A stretch of 45,345 nt of DNA from Rhodobacter sp. (GCA_022340385.1 JAJDOB010000024.1:1-45345), one strand, 5' to 3'. Shown: positions 33,924-43,072, counted from the first letter of the stretch. Notes: a model not told the origin generated them from the letters alone. Translations and numbers: made by a program.

Positions 33924-35986
33924 CCGGTTCGATCATCTTTGACCCGCTTCTGGGCTGGGTGCCGGGCTGGGTGGCGCTGGTTGTGGCCGCCCTGTTCATC
34001 GGTGTCGCGATCTGGCGCGGGCTGGCGGGCTGGTGGCTGCGCGGGCTGGCGGCCCTGGTGCTGCTGGTGGCGCTGTTCAATCCGTCGCTGCAACAGGAAG
34101 ACCGCGCGCCGCTGTCGGATATCGTCATTCTGGTGGTCGACGAAAGCGCCAGCCAGCGGATTGCCGATCGCCCCGCGCAGGTGGCCCGCGCGGTGGCGGC
34201 GATCGAGGCCGAAGTCGCCGGACTGGCCGATACCGAACTGCGCGTCGTGCCGTTGGGTGATGGCGAGGGCGACCAGGGCACCCTGCTGATGAGCGCGCTG
34301 TCCGAGGCGATGGCGGACGAGCCGCGCGCGCGGCTGGCCGGCGCGATCTTGCTGTCGGACGGGCAGTTGCACGATGTCGAGCGCGCGCCGGACTTGCCGG
34401 CGCCGCTGCACCTGCTGCTGAGCGGACAAAGCGGCGACTGGGACCGGCGGCTGATAATCGCCAACGCGCCGGCCTTCGCCATCCTGGGCGAGCCGGTCAC
34501 ATTGGCACTGCGGATCGAGGATCAGGGCGATGTGCCCGCCGGCCTCGGGGCCAGCGCCGATCTGAAGATCGCGGTGGATGGCGGCGCGCCGGAAACTTTC
34601 CGCGTGCCGGTGGGGCAGGATCTGGAACTGCCGGTGACGCTGCCGCATGGCGGCATGAACGTCATCCAGTTCTTTCTTGACGAGGCCGAGGGCGAGCTGA
34701 CCGACCGCAACAACACCGCCGTGGTGCAGATCAACGGCGTGCGCGACCGGCTGAGCGTGCTGCTGGTCAGCGGCGAGCCGCACCCGGGCGAACGGACCTG
34801 GCGAAACCTTCTGAAATCGGACAGTTCGGTCGATCTTGTGCATTTCACCATCCTGCGCCCGCCGGAAAAGCAGGACGGTGTGCCCGTCAACGAACTGTCG
34901 CTGATCGCCTTCCCGACGCGCGAGCTGTTCATCGACAAGATCGACGAGTTCGACCTGATCATTTTCGACCGCTACAAGCGGCGTGGCATCCTGCCCTCGC
35001 TTTATCTCGACAACGTGCGCAAATATGTCGAGGGCGGCGGCGCAGTGCTGGTCGCGGCGGGCCCGGATTTTGCGCAGGCGTCTTCGCTGTTTCGCTCGCC
35101 TTTGGCCGAAATTCTGCCCGCGGCGCCGACCAGCCGGGTAATCGAGGAAGGCTTTCTGCCGGAAATTACCGACCTTGGCCAGCGTCACCCGGTTACCGAG
35201 GGGCTGGAAAATTTCGCGCCCGAAGGTGCGGACGGGCCGGGCTGGGGGCGCTGGTTCCGGCTGATCGAGCTGGAACAGACCAGCGGCACCACGGTGATGA
35301 GCGGGATCGACGGCCGCCCCCTGCTGGTGCTTGACCGGGTCGGCGAGGGGCGTATCGCGCTGCTTGCGTCGGACCATGCCTGGTTGTGGTCGCGCGGTTT
35401 CGAAGGTGGCGGGCCGCAACTGGAACTGCTGCGCCGGCTGGCGCATTGGATGATGAAAGAGCCCGAGCTTGAGGAAGAGGCCCTGAGTGCAAGCGCCGAG
35501 GGCCAGACGATGACCATTATCCGCCGGTCGCTGGGCGACAACCCCGGTGAGGTGGAACTGACCGGACCGGACGGTTCCGTGATGATGGTGCCCTTGCAGG
35601 AAACCCGCCCGGGACGGTTCGAAGCCGTGGTCGAGGGCCCCGAAATCGGGCTCTACCGCCTGAAGGAAGGCGACGAGAAAGCGGTGATCGCGCTGGGTCC
35701 GTCCGCTCCGAGGGAATTCGAACAGACCATCGCCAGCGCCGAGCTTCTGACGCCGGCTGTCGAGGCGACCCGCGGCGGTGTCATGCGGATAGAGGATGGC
35801 CTGCCCGACCTGCGTCAGGTGCGCGCCGGGCGGCCTGCCGCCGGACGTGGCTGGCTGGGCATCACACCGCGCCAGGCCTACCTGACAGCCGATGTCACCG
35901 TGGTTCCGCTGGTGCAGGCCTGGCTGTTCCTGCTGCTGGCGTCGTTGCTGATCATCGGCGCCTGGTTGCGCGAAGGGCGGCGCTGA
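33920..35986 (+). CDS. Membrane protein with VWA-like and glutamine-amidotransferase-like regions, last gene of the MoxR operon
   Basis: A 688-aa protein with two N-terminal helices (WVALVVAALFIGVAIWRGL and WLRGLAALVLLVALFNPSL), then IVILVVDESASQRIA (a VWA-like DxSxS variant). A middle beta-rich region follows, then a segment recalling class I amidotransferase-like folds (DLIIFDRYKRRGILPSLYLDNVRKYVEGGGAVLVAAGPDFA), and a final helix (AWLFLLLASLLIIGAWL). It overlaps the DUF4159 gene by ATGA. It is convergent with the minus-strand gene 13 bp away. The catalytic triad is not evident, so a structural role is more likely. Confidence 0.85.
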   Translation: MTGSIIFDPLLGWVPGWVALVVAALFIGVAIWRGLAGWWLRGLAALVLLVALFNPSLQQEDRAPLSDIVILVVDESASQRIADRPAQVARAVAAIEAEVAGLADTELRVVPLGDGEGDQGTLLMSALSEAMADEPRARLAGAILLSDGQLHDVERAPDLPAPLHLLLSGQSGDWDRRLIIANAPAFAILGEPVTLALRIEDQGDVPAGLGASADLKIAVDGGAPETFRVPVGQDLELPVTLPHGGMNVIQFFLDEAEGELTDRNNTAVVQINGVRDRLSVLLVSGEPHPGERTWRNLLKSDSSVDLVHFTILRPPEKQDGVPVNELSLIAFPTRELFIDKIDEFDLIIFDRYKRRGILPSLYLDNVRKYVEGGGAVLVAAGPDFAQASSLFRSPLAEILPAAPTSRVIEEGFLPEITDLGQRHPVTEGLENFAPEGADGPGWGRWFRLIELEQTSGTTVMSGIDGRPLLVLDRVGEGRIALLASDHAWLWSRGFEGGGPQLELLRRLAHWMMKEPELEEEALSASAEGQTMTIIRRSLGDNPGEVELTGPDGSVMMVPLQETRPGRFEAVVEGPEIGLYRLKEGDEKAVIALGPSAPREFEQTIASAELLTPAVEATRGGVMRIEDGLPDLRQVRAGRPAAGRGWLGITPRQAYLTADVTVVPLVQAWLFLLLASLLIIGAWLREGRR

Positions 35987-35999
35987 CCGGGCGGATGCG

Positions 36000-37562
36000 T
36001 CAGCAGGCACAGACCCAGCCGGCAAGCCGTGCCAGCAATCCCAGATATGTCTGCGCCGCGCCGGACAGCACCCGTGCACCGGGCCCGGTAACCGCGTAGA
36101 TCAGGCACAGGATGCCGGCCAGCGGTGCCAGCCAGATCAGGCTGACCACCATCGGCGCGGCCATGCGCGCCACGTTTGCCCTCTCCAGCATCCCGGACGC
36201 CCTGGTGCGCAGGCGGGTCGGCAGCAGGCAGGGCGCGGCCAGCGCCGCCGGCGCGACATACAACAGCAGCGGCAACGCAGGCGTCAGCGCAAGCACAAGC
36301 CAGGGAGCATTGCCGAAATCAAACCCGGGCCGCGCCGAAAGCAGGCCGAGATCGACAAAGGCGAAACCGGTCATCCGGTTCATCGCGGCCAGCGCCGCCG
36401 TGATCGCGGCCCCAAGTGCAAGGCACAGCCCCCCGGTGCAGACCAGGTTGATCGCGCAGTTGCGCGCCAGGCACGATCTGGCCAGCCCGTGACGGATCAG
36501 GGCCAGAGTGGCGGCGCAGGACAGCCAGTCAAACAGCGCCAGCACAAGCGGGATCGTGGCCAACACGACAAACAGGCCGCGCTGCGGCGGTGTCGCGCCC
36601 TGCCAGGGCCGGACCAACAGCCAGATCAGCCAGCCGGATACAAGGAACAGAACGGCGACAAGGCGAAACCCGCGAGGCGGCAGGCGGAATTGCACCCACA
36701 GCAGAACAGCGATCGTCAGGATTGCCGCGGCCGCCGGAAACGCCGACGTGGCCGTCAGGATCGCCGCGGCACCGAATGCCAGAATTGCCGAAACCGCCCC
36801 CGCGCCGGAAACGCCAAATGCGGCCGCGCCAAAGACCGGGCCGGGGCGCAGCGACGTGGTGCTGACCGAGACCGCCAATGCGCCGCCGGGCGATGCCTTT
36901 CCGGCGCTGATCGCGGCAAAGACGACGGCGCCAAGCAGGCCGGCACTCAACGCGGCGGTGTAGAGCCCCGCGACCGCGACCGTGATCGCGAAAGCCAGCG
37001 CAATGGTCACCTGTGGAATCCATCGGGCAACGCGGGACAATCTGCCTTCGCGCGCGGCGGCAATCTGCGCCGCGGGCAGGGATGCAAGAACGGCCAGGAA
37101 GGCAGCCGCGCTCAGCGCCCGGGCAGGCCAATCCGCGGCGGCGGGGAATGGCGTATCCGGCGCCGGAAGCGGCGGAATGGCGACCGCCCAGACCAAAACC
37201 ACGACCAGCGCCGGCAGGATTGTCGCCAGCAACAGCGCGGTGTCGAACAACCGCCACGTCAACGCGGCGCGCAGTGCATTGCCCGACGCCGTGTCGCAAT
37301 GGCGCTGCCAGACCCAGCCGGACAGTTCCGCCAAAGCGCGGGCGTTGCGCCCCGCAAAGCTGTTGCGCAGCCCAAGCCGCAGCCGGGCAAGGCGCGCGGG
37401 CGTCGACTGGCGGTAGATGGCGGCGGCCCAGAGGCCCAGCCAAAACGCGGCCAGTGCCCAGAACGCCACAGGCGCCGAAACGGTCGACAGCAGGATCACA
37501 AGCACAGTGCCGGTCAGGGCCGGCCCCGCATATGCCTGCTGCGGCGCATACCGGTTGAGCAT
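36000..37562 (-). CDS. Polytopic membrane protein of unknown function
   Basis: A 520-aa protein with about 12 hydrophobic helices (for example TGTVLVILLSTVSAPVAFWALAAFWLGLWAAAIY, LLLATILPALVVVLVWAVAI and IAVLLWVQFRL). It is rich in Ala, Leu and Val and has no motif I know. ATG 37562 is preferred because AGGTG lies six bases upstream and the protein starts at the first helix; the frame is open much further only as a shadow of the upstream gene. It lies 23 bp downstream of the secreted 121-aa protein gene. Permease-like architecture is the most that can be said. Confidence 0.75.
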   Translation of the reverse strand: MLNRYAPQQAYAGPALTGTVLVILLSTVSAPVAFWALAAFWLGLWAAAIYRQSTPARLARLRLGLRNSFAGRNARALAELSGWVWQRHCDTASGNALRAALTWRLFDTALLLATILPALVVVLVWAVAIPPLPAPDTPFPAAADWPARALSAAAFLAVLASLPAAQIAAAREGRLSRVARWIPQVTIALAFAITVAVAGLYTAALSAGLLGAVVFAAISAGKASPGGALAVSVSTTSLRPGPVFGAAAFGVSGAGAVSAILAFGAAAILTATSAFPAAAAILTIAVLLWVQFRLPPRGFRLVAVLFLVSGWLIWLLVRPWQGATPPQRGLFVVLATIPLVLALFDWLSCAATLALIRHGLARSCLARNCAINLVCTGGLCLALGAAITAALAAMNRMTGFAFVDLGLLSARPGFDFGNAPWLVLALTPALPLLLYVAPAALAAPCLLPTRLRTRASGMLERANVARMAAPMVVSLIWLAPLAGILCLIYAVTGPGARVLSGAAQTYLGLLARLAGWVCAC

Positions 37563-37585
37563 CAGAGACACCTTCGCCCGCAGCG

Positions 37586-37951
37586 TCAGTTCGGCAATGT
37601 CAGCGTGTGGGTTTCGCCGTTCCAGCCATCGACCAGACAGCGCGCCCGAATCTGCAGCGTCGTAGCGCCCTCGGGCACCCGGATGCCACCCAGCGAACGG
37701 GTGAAGGGCTGTTCGTTGACATGCGGATGCACCAGAACGCGGACCCCAAGGCTGGTGCCGTCGGATGCCAGCACCTCCCACCCGTCGGCGTAGTGGTCCC
37801 AGCCGGTGTCCGGATGCGCAAGCGTGACCGAGATCGTCCAGCTGTCGCCGGAATGCTTCGCCGTGGCCTCGACAATCTCGGGCGGGTCGGCGAAAGCGGC
37901 CGGGGCGCAAAGGATCAGGCAGGCGAGACTCGGCTTGAAAACAGCTATCAT
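37586..37951 (-). CDS. Secreted protein of unknown function
   Basis: A 121-aa protein with a signal peptide (MIAVFKPSLACLILCAPAAFADPP) and a beta-rich mature domain: EIVEATAKHSGDSWTISVTLAHPDTGWDHYADGWEVLASDGTSLGVRVLVHPHVNEQPFTRSLGGIRVPEGATTLQIRARCLVDGWNGETHTLTLP. It looks like a small immunoglobulin-type sandwich. AAAGGT upstream of ATG 37951 fixes the start. It precedes the 520-aa membrane protein in a two-gene unit. No function is assigned, though the conserved look of the domain argues that it is real. Confidence 0.83.
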   Translation of the reverse strand: MIAVFKPSLACLILCAPAAFADPPEIVEATAKHSGDSWTISVTLAHPDTGWDHYADGWEVLASDGTSLGVRVLVHPHVNEQPFTRSLGGIRVPEGATTLQIRARCLVDGWNGETHTLTLPN

Positions 37952-38170
37952 GGGCTGACCTTTCGGTTCTCCATCGCAACAGCGCGCGCTGGCATGGCGG
38001 GTTCGCGTTGCCATAGCACGGCTGGCGTCCCCCCGGTAGCACCCGGCGGCGCGCCATTCGTCAACTGCGGCGGCGGCAAACCCGGCTTTGCGGCCCTTGA
38101 ACTGAAAACAGTTGAGCATATTGACGAACGTGACAGTATCGGTGTGGATTCGCGCTTGCTATCTCGACAT

Positions 38171-38193
38171 ATTGGTAATAGTTTCTTACCAAT
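38171..38193 (+). promoter_or_regulatory. Inverted repeat upstream of glcD, GntR-like half-sites
   Basis: ATTGGTAA (38171-38178) and TTACCAAT (38186-38193) form a perfect 8-bp inverted repeat with a 7-bp spacer, 18 bases before the glcD start. ATTGGT/ACCAAT half-sites are typical of GntR/FadR-type regulators such as GlcC or PdhR. Here they are spaced wider than the usual three bases between GGT and ACC. The 259-bp gap 37952-38210 between divergent genes contains no other clear signal. Confidence 0.55.
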
Positions 38194-38210
38194 TTAAAGG
38201 AGTTCTTGTT

Positions 38211-39650
38211 ATGGAGATGCCAGTTCCCAATGCGGCGGTGCTGTCCAAGAAATCGCGCCTCGTCGCGCGTCTGCAAGAGGTTCTGCCATCCGAGGCGGTT
38301 ATCCATGACGAAGCCGAGACCCGCGCCTATGAATGCGACGCGCTGACGGCCTACAAATGCCCGCCGCTGGTGGCGGTTCTGCCGTCGAGCACGCAGGAAG
38401 TGTCCGCGGTTCTGCGCATCTGCCATGAAGAGGGCGTGCCGGTGGTGCCGCGCGGTTCGGGCACGTCGCTGGCTGGCGGGGCGCTGCCGACGGCGGACTC
38501 GGTCATTCTGGGCGTGGCAAAGATGAACGCGGTGTTGGAAACCGACTATGACAACCGTTTCATCCGGGTCCAGACCGGGCGTACCAACCTGAGCGTCACC
38601 GGCGCCGTGGAAGAGAATGACTTTTTCTATGCGCCCGATCCGTCCAGCCAGCTGGCCTGTGCGATTGCCGGCAACATCGCGATGAATTCCGGCGGCGCGC
38701 ATTGCCTGAAATATGGCGTCACCACCAACAATCTGCTGGGCGTCACGCTGGTGATGATGGATGGCGAAGTTGTCGAGATCGGCGGCGCGCATCTGGATTC
38801 AGGCGGGCTGGATCTGCTGGGCGTGATCTGCGGATCCGAAGGACAGCTGGGTGTCGTCACCGAGGCAACGCTGCGGATCCTGCGCAAACCCGAAGGCGCG
38901 CGCCCGGTGCTGATGGGCTATGACTCGTCCGAGGTCGCGGGCCAGGTGGTCAGCGATATCATCAAGGCCGGGGTGCTGCCGGTCGCGATCGAATTCATGG
39001 ACCGGCCCTGCATCCGCGCGACAGAGGCTTTCGCCAAGGCCGGGTATCCGGACTGCGAGGCGTTGCTGATCGTCGAGGTCGAGGGCAGCGCCGCCGAGAT
39101 CGACGAGCAACTTGGCGTGATCCTGCAGATCGCGCGCCGCCACAATCCGGTTGAACTGCGCGAGGCGAAGGACGCCAACGAAGCGGCGCGCATCTGGCTG
39201 GGCCGCAAGGCGGCGTTCGGGGCGATGGGCAATATCAACGATTACATGTGCCTGGATGGTACGATCCCGGTGTCCAGCCTGCCGCATGTGCTGAAGCGTA
39301 TCGGCGAAATGTCTGCCGAATACGGGCTGGACGTGGCCAACGTGTTTCACGCAGGCGACGGCAACATGCACCCGCTGATCCTGTTCGACGCCAACAAGCC
39401 CGGCGACCTGGAACTGTGCGAGGCGATGGGGGCCGACATTCTGCGGCTGTGCGTCGAGGTCGGCGGCTGCCTGACCGGCGAGCATGGTGTCGGCATCGAA
39501 AAGCGCGATCTGATGCTGGACCAGTATGGCCTGGACGACCTGGAGGCGCAGATGCGGGTCAAGGATGTCTTCGACCCGGCGTGGTTGCTGAACCCGGCGA
39601 AGGTGTTTCCACTGAAGGTCAGCGCCGGGCGAAGGGATTTCGCCGCCTGA
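38211..39650 (+). CDS. glcD: Glycolate oxidase FAD-binding subunit GlcD
   Basis: A 479-aa FAD-linked oxidase that oxidises glycolate to glyoxylate in the GlcDEF complex at the membrane. FAD-binding motifs are PRGSGTSLAGGALP and PDPSSQLACAIAGNIAMNSGG ... KYGVTTNNLLGVTLVM. The C-terminal oxidase domain shows VFHAGDGNMHPLILFD and GCLTGEHGVGIEKRDLM. AAAGGAG at 38196-38202 lies eight bases before ATG 38211. It is followed by glcE and glcF. A D-lactate dehydrogenase is the main alternative, but the full D-E-F set argues for glycolate. Confidence 0.95.
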   Translation: MEMPVPNAAVLSKKSRLVARLQEVLPSEAVIHDEAETRAYECDALTAYKCPPLVAVLPSSTQEVSAVLRICHEEGVPVVPRGSGTSLAGGALPTADSVILGVAKMNAVLETDYDNRFIRVQTGRTNLSVTGAVEENDFFYAPDPSSQLACAIAGNIAMNSGGAHCLKYGVTTNNLLGVTLVMMDGEVVEIGGAHLDSGGLDLLGVICGSEGQLGVVTEATLRILRKPEGARPVLMGYDSSEVAGQVVSDIIKAGVLPVAIEFMDRPCIRATEAFAKAGYPDCEALLIVEVEGSAAEIDEQLGVILQIARRHNPVELREAKDANEAARIWLGRKAAFGAMGNINDYMCLDGTIPVSSLPHVLKRIGEMSAEYGLDVANVFHAGDGNMHPLILFDANKPGDLELCEAMGADILRLCVEVGGCLTGEHGVGIEKRDLMLDQYGLDDLEAQMRVKDVFDPAWLLNPAKVFPLKVSAGRRDFAA

Positions 39651-39663
39651 CGGCGACGACCGG

Positions 39664-39683
39664 CTGGGGGGCAGGCCCCCCAG
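39664..39683 (+). terminator. Strong GC hairpin between glcD and glcE
   Basis: CTGGGGGG (39664-39671) pairs with CCCCCCAG (39676-39683) around CAGG, and another run of C follows. No T-tract is present. It sits 13 bp after the glcD stop and 62 bp before glcE. It could stabilise or attenuate the transcript. By recollection, similar GGGGGGCAGGCCCCCC blocks are frequent between genes of Rhodobacteraceae, so it may be a dispersed repeat. Confidence 0.45.
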
Positions 39684-39745
39684 ACCCCCCCTGCAGGCTG
39701 CCCCAGGACACCCATGCGTATCAATGACAAGATGAAGAGGCCGAT

Positions 39746-40864
39746 GTGATTTCTCCGACAACAGAGCAGGAACTGGCAGAGGCCGTGGCCGCCGCGCCGG
39801 GCGCGTTGCGCATCATTGGCGGTGGCACGACCGATATCGGCAAGCCGGTCACCGGCCAGGCGCTGTCGGTGGCGGGGCTTTCGGGGATCACGCTTTATGA
39901 ACCCGGCGCGCTGACGCTTGTCGCGCGCGCCGGCACGCCGCTGGCCGAGATCGAGGCGGCCGCCGCGGCAGAAAACCAGCGCCTTGCATTCGAACCGATG
40001 GACTACCGCCGCCTGCTGGGCACCAGCGGCGAACCCACGATCGGCGGCGTGGTTGCGGCCAATATCTCGGGGCCGCGCAGGGTTCAGGTCGGCGCGGCCC
40101 GCGATCATCTGCTGGGGGTGCGGTTTGTCGACGGGCGCGGCGCGGCCATCAAGAACGGCGGGCGGGTGATGAAGAACGTCACCGGCTATGACCTGGTCAA
40201 GCTGATGGCGGGCAGCTGGGGCACGCTTGGCGTGCTCAGCGAGGTGGCGTTCAAGGTCTTGCCACGCACCGATGTCACCGCATCCGTCCTGATTAAGGGG
40301 TTGTCGGATACGGACGCGGTGCGGGCGATGTCGATGGCGCTGGGGTCGCCGTTCGAGGTGTCGGGCGCCGCGCATGACCCGGCGGGCCCGGTCAGCATGC
40401 TGCGGATCGAGGGGTTCGAGAATTCGGTCGCCTACCGCGCGCGCGAATTGCAGCGGCTGCTGGGCTGGGCCGGCGATATCAGCGTGGAAAACGACCCCGA
40501 CGCCGTGGCCGCGCGATGGTCCGGGGTGCGCGATGCCGCGGCGTTTGCCGACCGGCCCGGCGATGTCTGGCGCATATCGGTCAAACCCTCGGACGGGCCC
40601 GCGATTGTGGCGCGTTGCGCGGCGGATGCGGTGCTGTACGACTGGGGCGGTGGGCTGATCTGGGTGCTGGTGGCCGAAGGCACGGATCTGAGGGCGCGGA
40701 TCGGGGCGTTCGGTGGCCATGCAACGCTGGTGCGTGCAACCCGGGCGACCCGCGCCGCCTTGCCCGTGTTCCAGCCGGAGCCCGCGCCGCTGGCGGCAAT
40801 CAGCGCAGGATTGCGGGCGAAATTCGATCCACGGGGAATACTGAACCCCGGGCTGATGGGGTAG
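39746..40864 (+). CDS. glcE: Glycolate oxidase subunit GlcE
   Basis: A 372-aa FAD-binding subunit with a short PP-loop region GALRIIGGGTTDIGKP (residues 19-34), LAFEPMDYRRLLGTSGEPTIGGVVAANISGPRRVQVGAARDHLLGVRFVDGRG and GGRVMKNVTGYDLVKLMAGSWGTLGVLSEVAFKV, which are signatures of GlcE. The C-terminal end (LRAKFDPRGILNPGLMG) is also typical. Translation starts at GTG 39746 behind AAGAGG. GlcF follows after 6 bp. Confidence 0.95.
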   Translation: MISPTTEQELAEAVAAAPGALRIIGGGTTDIGKPVTGQALSVAGLSGITLYEPGALTLVARAGTPLAEIEAAAAAENQRLAFEPMDYRRLLGTSGEPTIGGVVAANISGPRRVQVGAARDHLLGVRFVDGRGAAIKNGGRVMKNVTGYDLVKLMAGSWGTLGVLSEVAFKVLPRTDVTASVLIKGLSDTDAVRAMSMALGSPFEVSGAAHDPAGPVSMLRIEGFENSVAYRARELQRLLGWAGDISVENDPDAVAARWSGVRDAAAFADRPGDVWRISVKPSDGPAIVARCAADAVLYDWGGGLIWVLVAEGTDLRARIGAFGGHATLVRATRATRAALPVFQPEPAPLAAISAGLRAKFDPRGILNPGLMG

Positions 40865-40870
40865 GACGAC

Positions 40871-42157
40871 ATGAAAACGAATTTCACCCCGCAACAGCTG
40901 AAAATCCCGGCGCTGAAACGCTCCAACGAAATCCTGCGATCCTGCGTGCATTGCGGGTTCTGCACCGCGACCTGCCCGACATACCAGGTGCTGGGCGACG
41001 AACTCGACAGCCCGCGCGGGCGGATTTATCTGATCAAGGACATGCTGGAAAACGACCGCCCGGCGGATGCCAGGACCGTCAGGCATATCGACCGCTGCCT
41101 GTCCTGTCTGGCCTGCATGACAACCTGCCCGTCGGGCGTGCATTACATGCACCTTGTCGATCATGCGCGTGCCCATATCGAAAAGACCTACAAGCGGCCC
41201 GCGATGGACCGGCTGCTGCGCTGGACCCTGTCGCGCATCCTGCCCTATCCGGGGCGCTTCCGGCTGGCGCTGCTGGGCGCCAAGATCGGGCGCCCGTTCC
41301 GCCGGTTGCTGCCCGATGCACGGCTGCGCGCGATGCTGGAAATGGCGCCGAAACAGATTCCGCCGGTCAGCCGCAATGACGATCCGCAGGTGTTTGCCGC
41401 CCAGGGTCCGCGCAGGATGCGCGTGGCGCTGATGACGGGCTGTGCGCAAAAGGCGCTGAATACCGACATAAACGACGCCACGATCCGGCTTTTGCGGCGC
41501 CTTGGATGCGAGGTGGTGATTGCCCGCGGCATGGGCTGTTGCGGGGCGCTGGTGCATCACATGGGGCGCGAGGAAGAAAGCCACAGCGCGGCGGCGGCAA
41601 ACATCGCCGCCTGGATGGCAGAGGCGAACGGCGCCGGCCTTGACGCGGTGGTGATCAACACCAGTGGCTGCGGCACCACGGTCAAGGACTACGGCCACAT
41701 GTTCCGCAACGATCCGCTGGCAGAGGATGCCGCGCGCGTCTCTGCGCTGGCGATGGATGTCAGCGAATTGCTCGCCCGGCTGGAAATGCCCCAGGGCGCG
41801 CCCGGGAAGCTGCGCGTCGCCTATCACGCCGCCTGTTCCTTGCAGCATGGCCAACAAATCAAGACCGCCCCAAAGGATCTGCTGAAACACGCCGGGTTCG
41901 AGGTGGTGGAACCGTCCGACAGCCATCTTTGCTGCGGTTCGGCGGGAACCTACAACCTGATGCAGCCGAAGATCTCAGGCGAGCTGAAGGCCCGCAAGGT
42001 CAGGACGCTAGAAGCCAGGGCGCCCGACGTGATCGCTGCCGGCAACATCGGGTGCATGATGCAGATCGGATCGGGGACCGATATCCCGGTCGTGCACACG
42101 GTCGAATTGCTGGACTGGGCCACGGGCGGCCCCAAGCCAAAGGCGCTGGCGGGCTAA
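40871..42157 (+). CDS. glcF: Glycolate oxidase iron-sulfur subunit GlcF
   Basis: A 428-aa electron-transfer subunit. Two ferredoxin-type clusters are seen: CVHCGFCTATCP (residues about 25-36) and CLSCLACMTTCP (about 75-86). Two CCG domains follow (GMGCCGALVHHMGREEE and SHLCCGSAGTYNLMQP). It receives electrons from GlcD/E and passes them to the membrane quinone pool. It is the last gene of glcDEF. The 96-bp gap to the protease gene shows no evident terminator. Confidence 0.96.
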   Translation: MKTNFTPQQLKIPALKRSNEILRSCVHCGFCTATCPTYQVLGDELDSPRGRIYLIKDMLENDRPADARTVRHIDRCLSCLACMTTCPSGVHYMHLVDHARAHIEKTYKRPAMDRLLRWTLSRILPYPGRFRLALLGAKIGRPFRRLLPDARLRAMLEMAPKQIPPVSRNDDPQVFAAQGPRRMRVALMTGCAQKALNTDINDATIRLLRRLGCEVVIARGMGCCGALVHHMGREEESHSAAAANIAAWMAEANGAGLDAVVINTSGCGTTVKDYGHMFRNDPLAEDAARVSALAMDVSELLARLEMPQGAPGKLRVAYHAACSLQHGQQIKTAPKDLLKHAGFEVVEPSDSHLCCGSAGTYNLMQPKISGELKARKVRTLEARAPDVIAAGNIGCMMQIGSGTDIPVVHTVELLDWATGGPKPKALAG

Positions 42158-42253
42158 ATCCTGCCACGATTGACCCAGACAATAGCCCAGTTCCAACACG
42201 TTTCCGCCTCAGCAAGCCATTAACCCTGCCCTTGGAGTGGCAGGAGTGGTGGT

Positions 42254-43072
42254 ATGAAACGTGGGCTGATTTTCCTGGTTTTACTGGCGATCTGGTCCAG
42301 TGAAGGCCGCGCCGACGGCGCCTCGGCACTGAAAACCCTGATGACAGGCGATGACAGTCGGGGCTGGCACGCGGTTGGCCGGCTGAACATCGGCGAGCGC
42401 AGTTTCTGCACCGGTTCGCTGATCGCGCCCGACCTGGTACTGACAGCCGCGCATTGCATGTATGACGCCGAAACCGGTCTGCGCATCCAGGATGGCGACG
42501 TACAGTTCCTGGCCGATTGGCGCGGTGGCCGCGCGTCGGCCTATCGCGGTGTCAAACGGTCCATCGTGCACCCCGGTTTCCATTTTTCCGACAAGGATTT
42601 CGCGGAACGGGTGGCGTTCGATGTCGCGATCCTCGAACTCGATCAGCCGATCCGCAACAGCACGATAACCCCGTTTTCAACCGATGCGCGCCCGTCGAAG
42701 GGCGCCGAGGTCGGGGTCGTCAGCTATGCCCATGACCGCGCCGACAGCCCGTCGCTGCAAGAGGTCTGCTATGTGCTGGCCCGTCAGGGCGGATCGCTGG
42801 TGCTAAGCTGCGATGTCGATTTCGGATCGTCCGGTGCCCCGATCTTCACCATCGAAGATGGCGAGGCGCGGATCGTCTCGCTGATCTCGGCCAAGGCCAA
42901 GGTGAACGGGACGCCGGTCGCGCTGGGCACCGCGCTGGAGGTGCCGCTGGCAGATCTGATGGCGCTGCGCGGGGGCAGCGATGGTGTGTTCCACAAATCC
43001 GAGCCGGTGGTGCGCCGGCTGCCACGTAGCGAGACCCAGTCCGCCACCGGCGCAAAGTTTCTGCGGCCCTGA
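42254..43072 (+). CDS. Secreted trypsin-like serine protease (tandem paralogue 1)
   Basis: A 272-aa protease with a signal peptide (MKRGLIFLVLLAIWSSEGRAD). The triad is His67 (LTAAHC), Asp123 (AFDVAILEL) and Ser193 (DFGSSGAPIF). The Ser loop reads GSSGAP instead of GDSGGP. Cys52-Cys68 and Cys172-Cys186 are the expected disulfides. A mature N-terminal IVGG-type activation site is absent, so it is not a classical zymogen. AGGAG upstream supports ATG 42254. It ends in GAKFLRP and overlaps the next protease gene by TGATG. Confidence 0.92.
   Translation: MKRGLIFLVLLAIWSSEGRADGASALKTLMTGDDSRGWHAVGRLNIGERSFCTGSLIAPDLVLTAAHCMYDAETGLRIQDGDVQFLADWRGGRASAYRGVKRSIVHPGFHFSDKDFAERVAFDVAILELDQPIRNSTITPFSTDARPSKGAEVGVVSYAHDRADSPSLQEVCYVLARQGGSLVLSCDVDFGSSGAPIFTIEDGEARIVSLISAKAKVNGTPVALGTALEVPLADLMALRGGSDGVFHKSEPVVRRLPRSETQSATGAKFLRP

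Noticed and set aside
33869-36079. 736-codon minus-strand frame
   Set aside because: Shadow of the last gene of the MoxR operon; His/Gln/Arg-rich low-complexity translation.
39347-41926. 859-codon minus-strand frame opposite glcDEF
   Set aside because: Antisense shadow of GC-rich glcDEF codons; the plus-strand genes have full family motifs.
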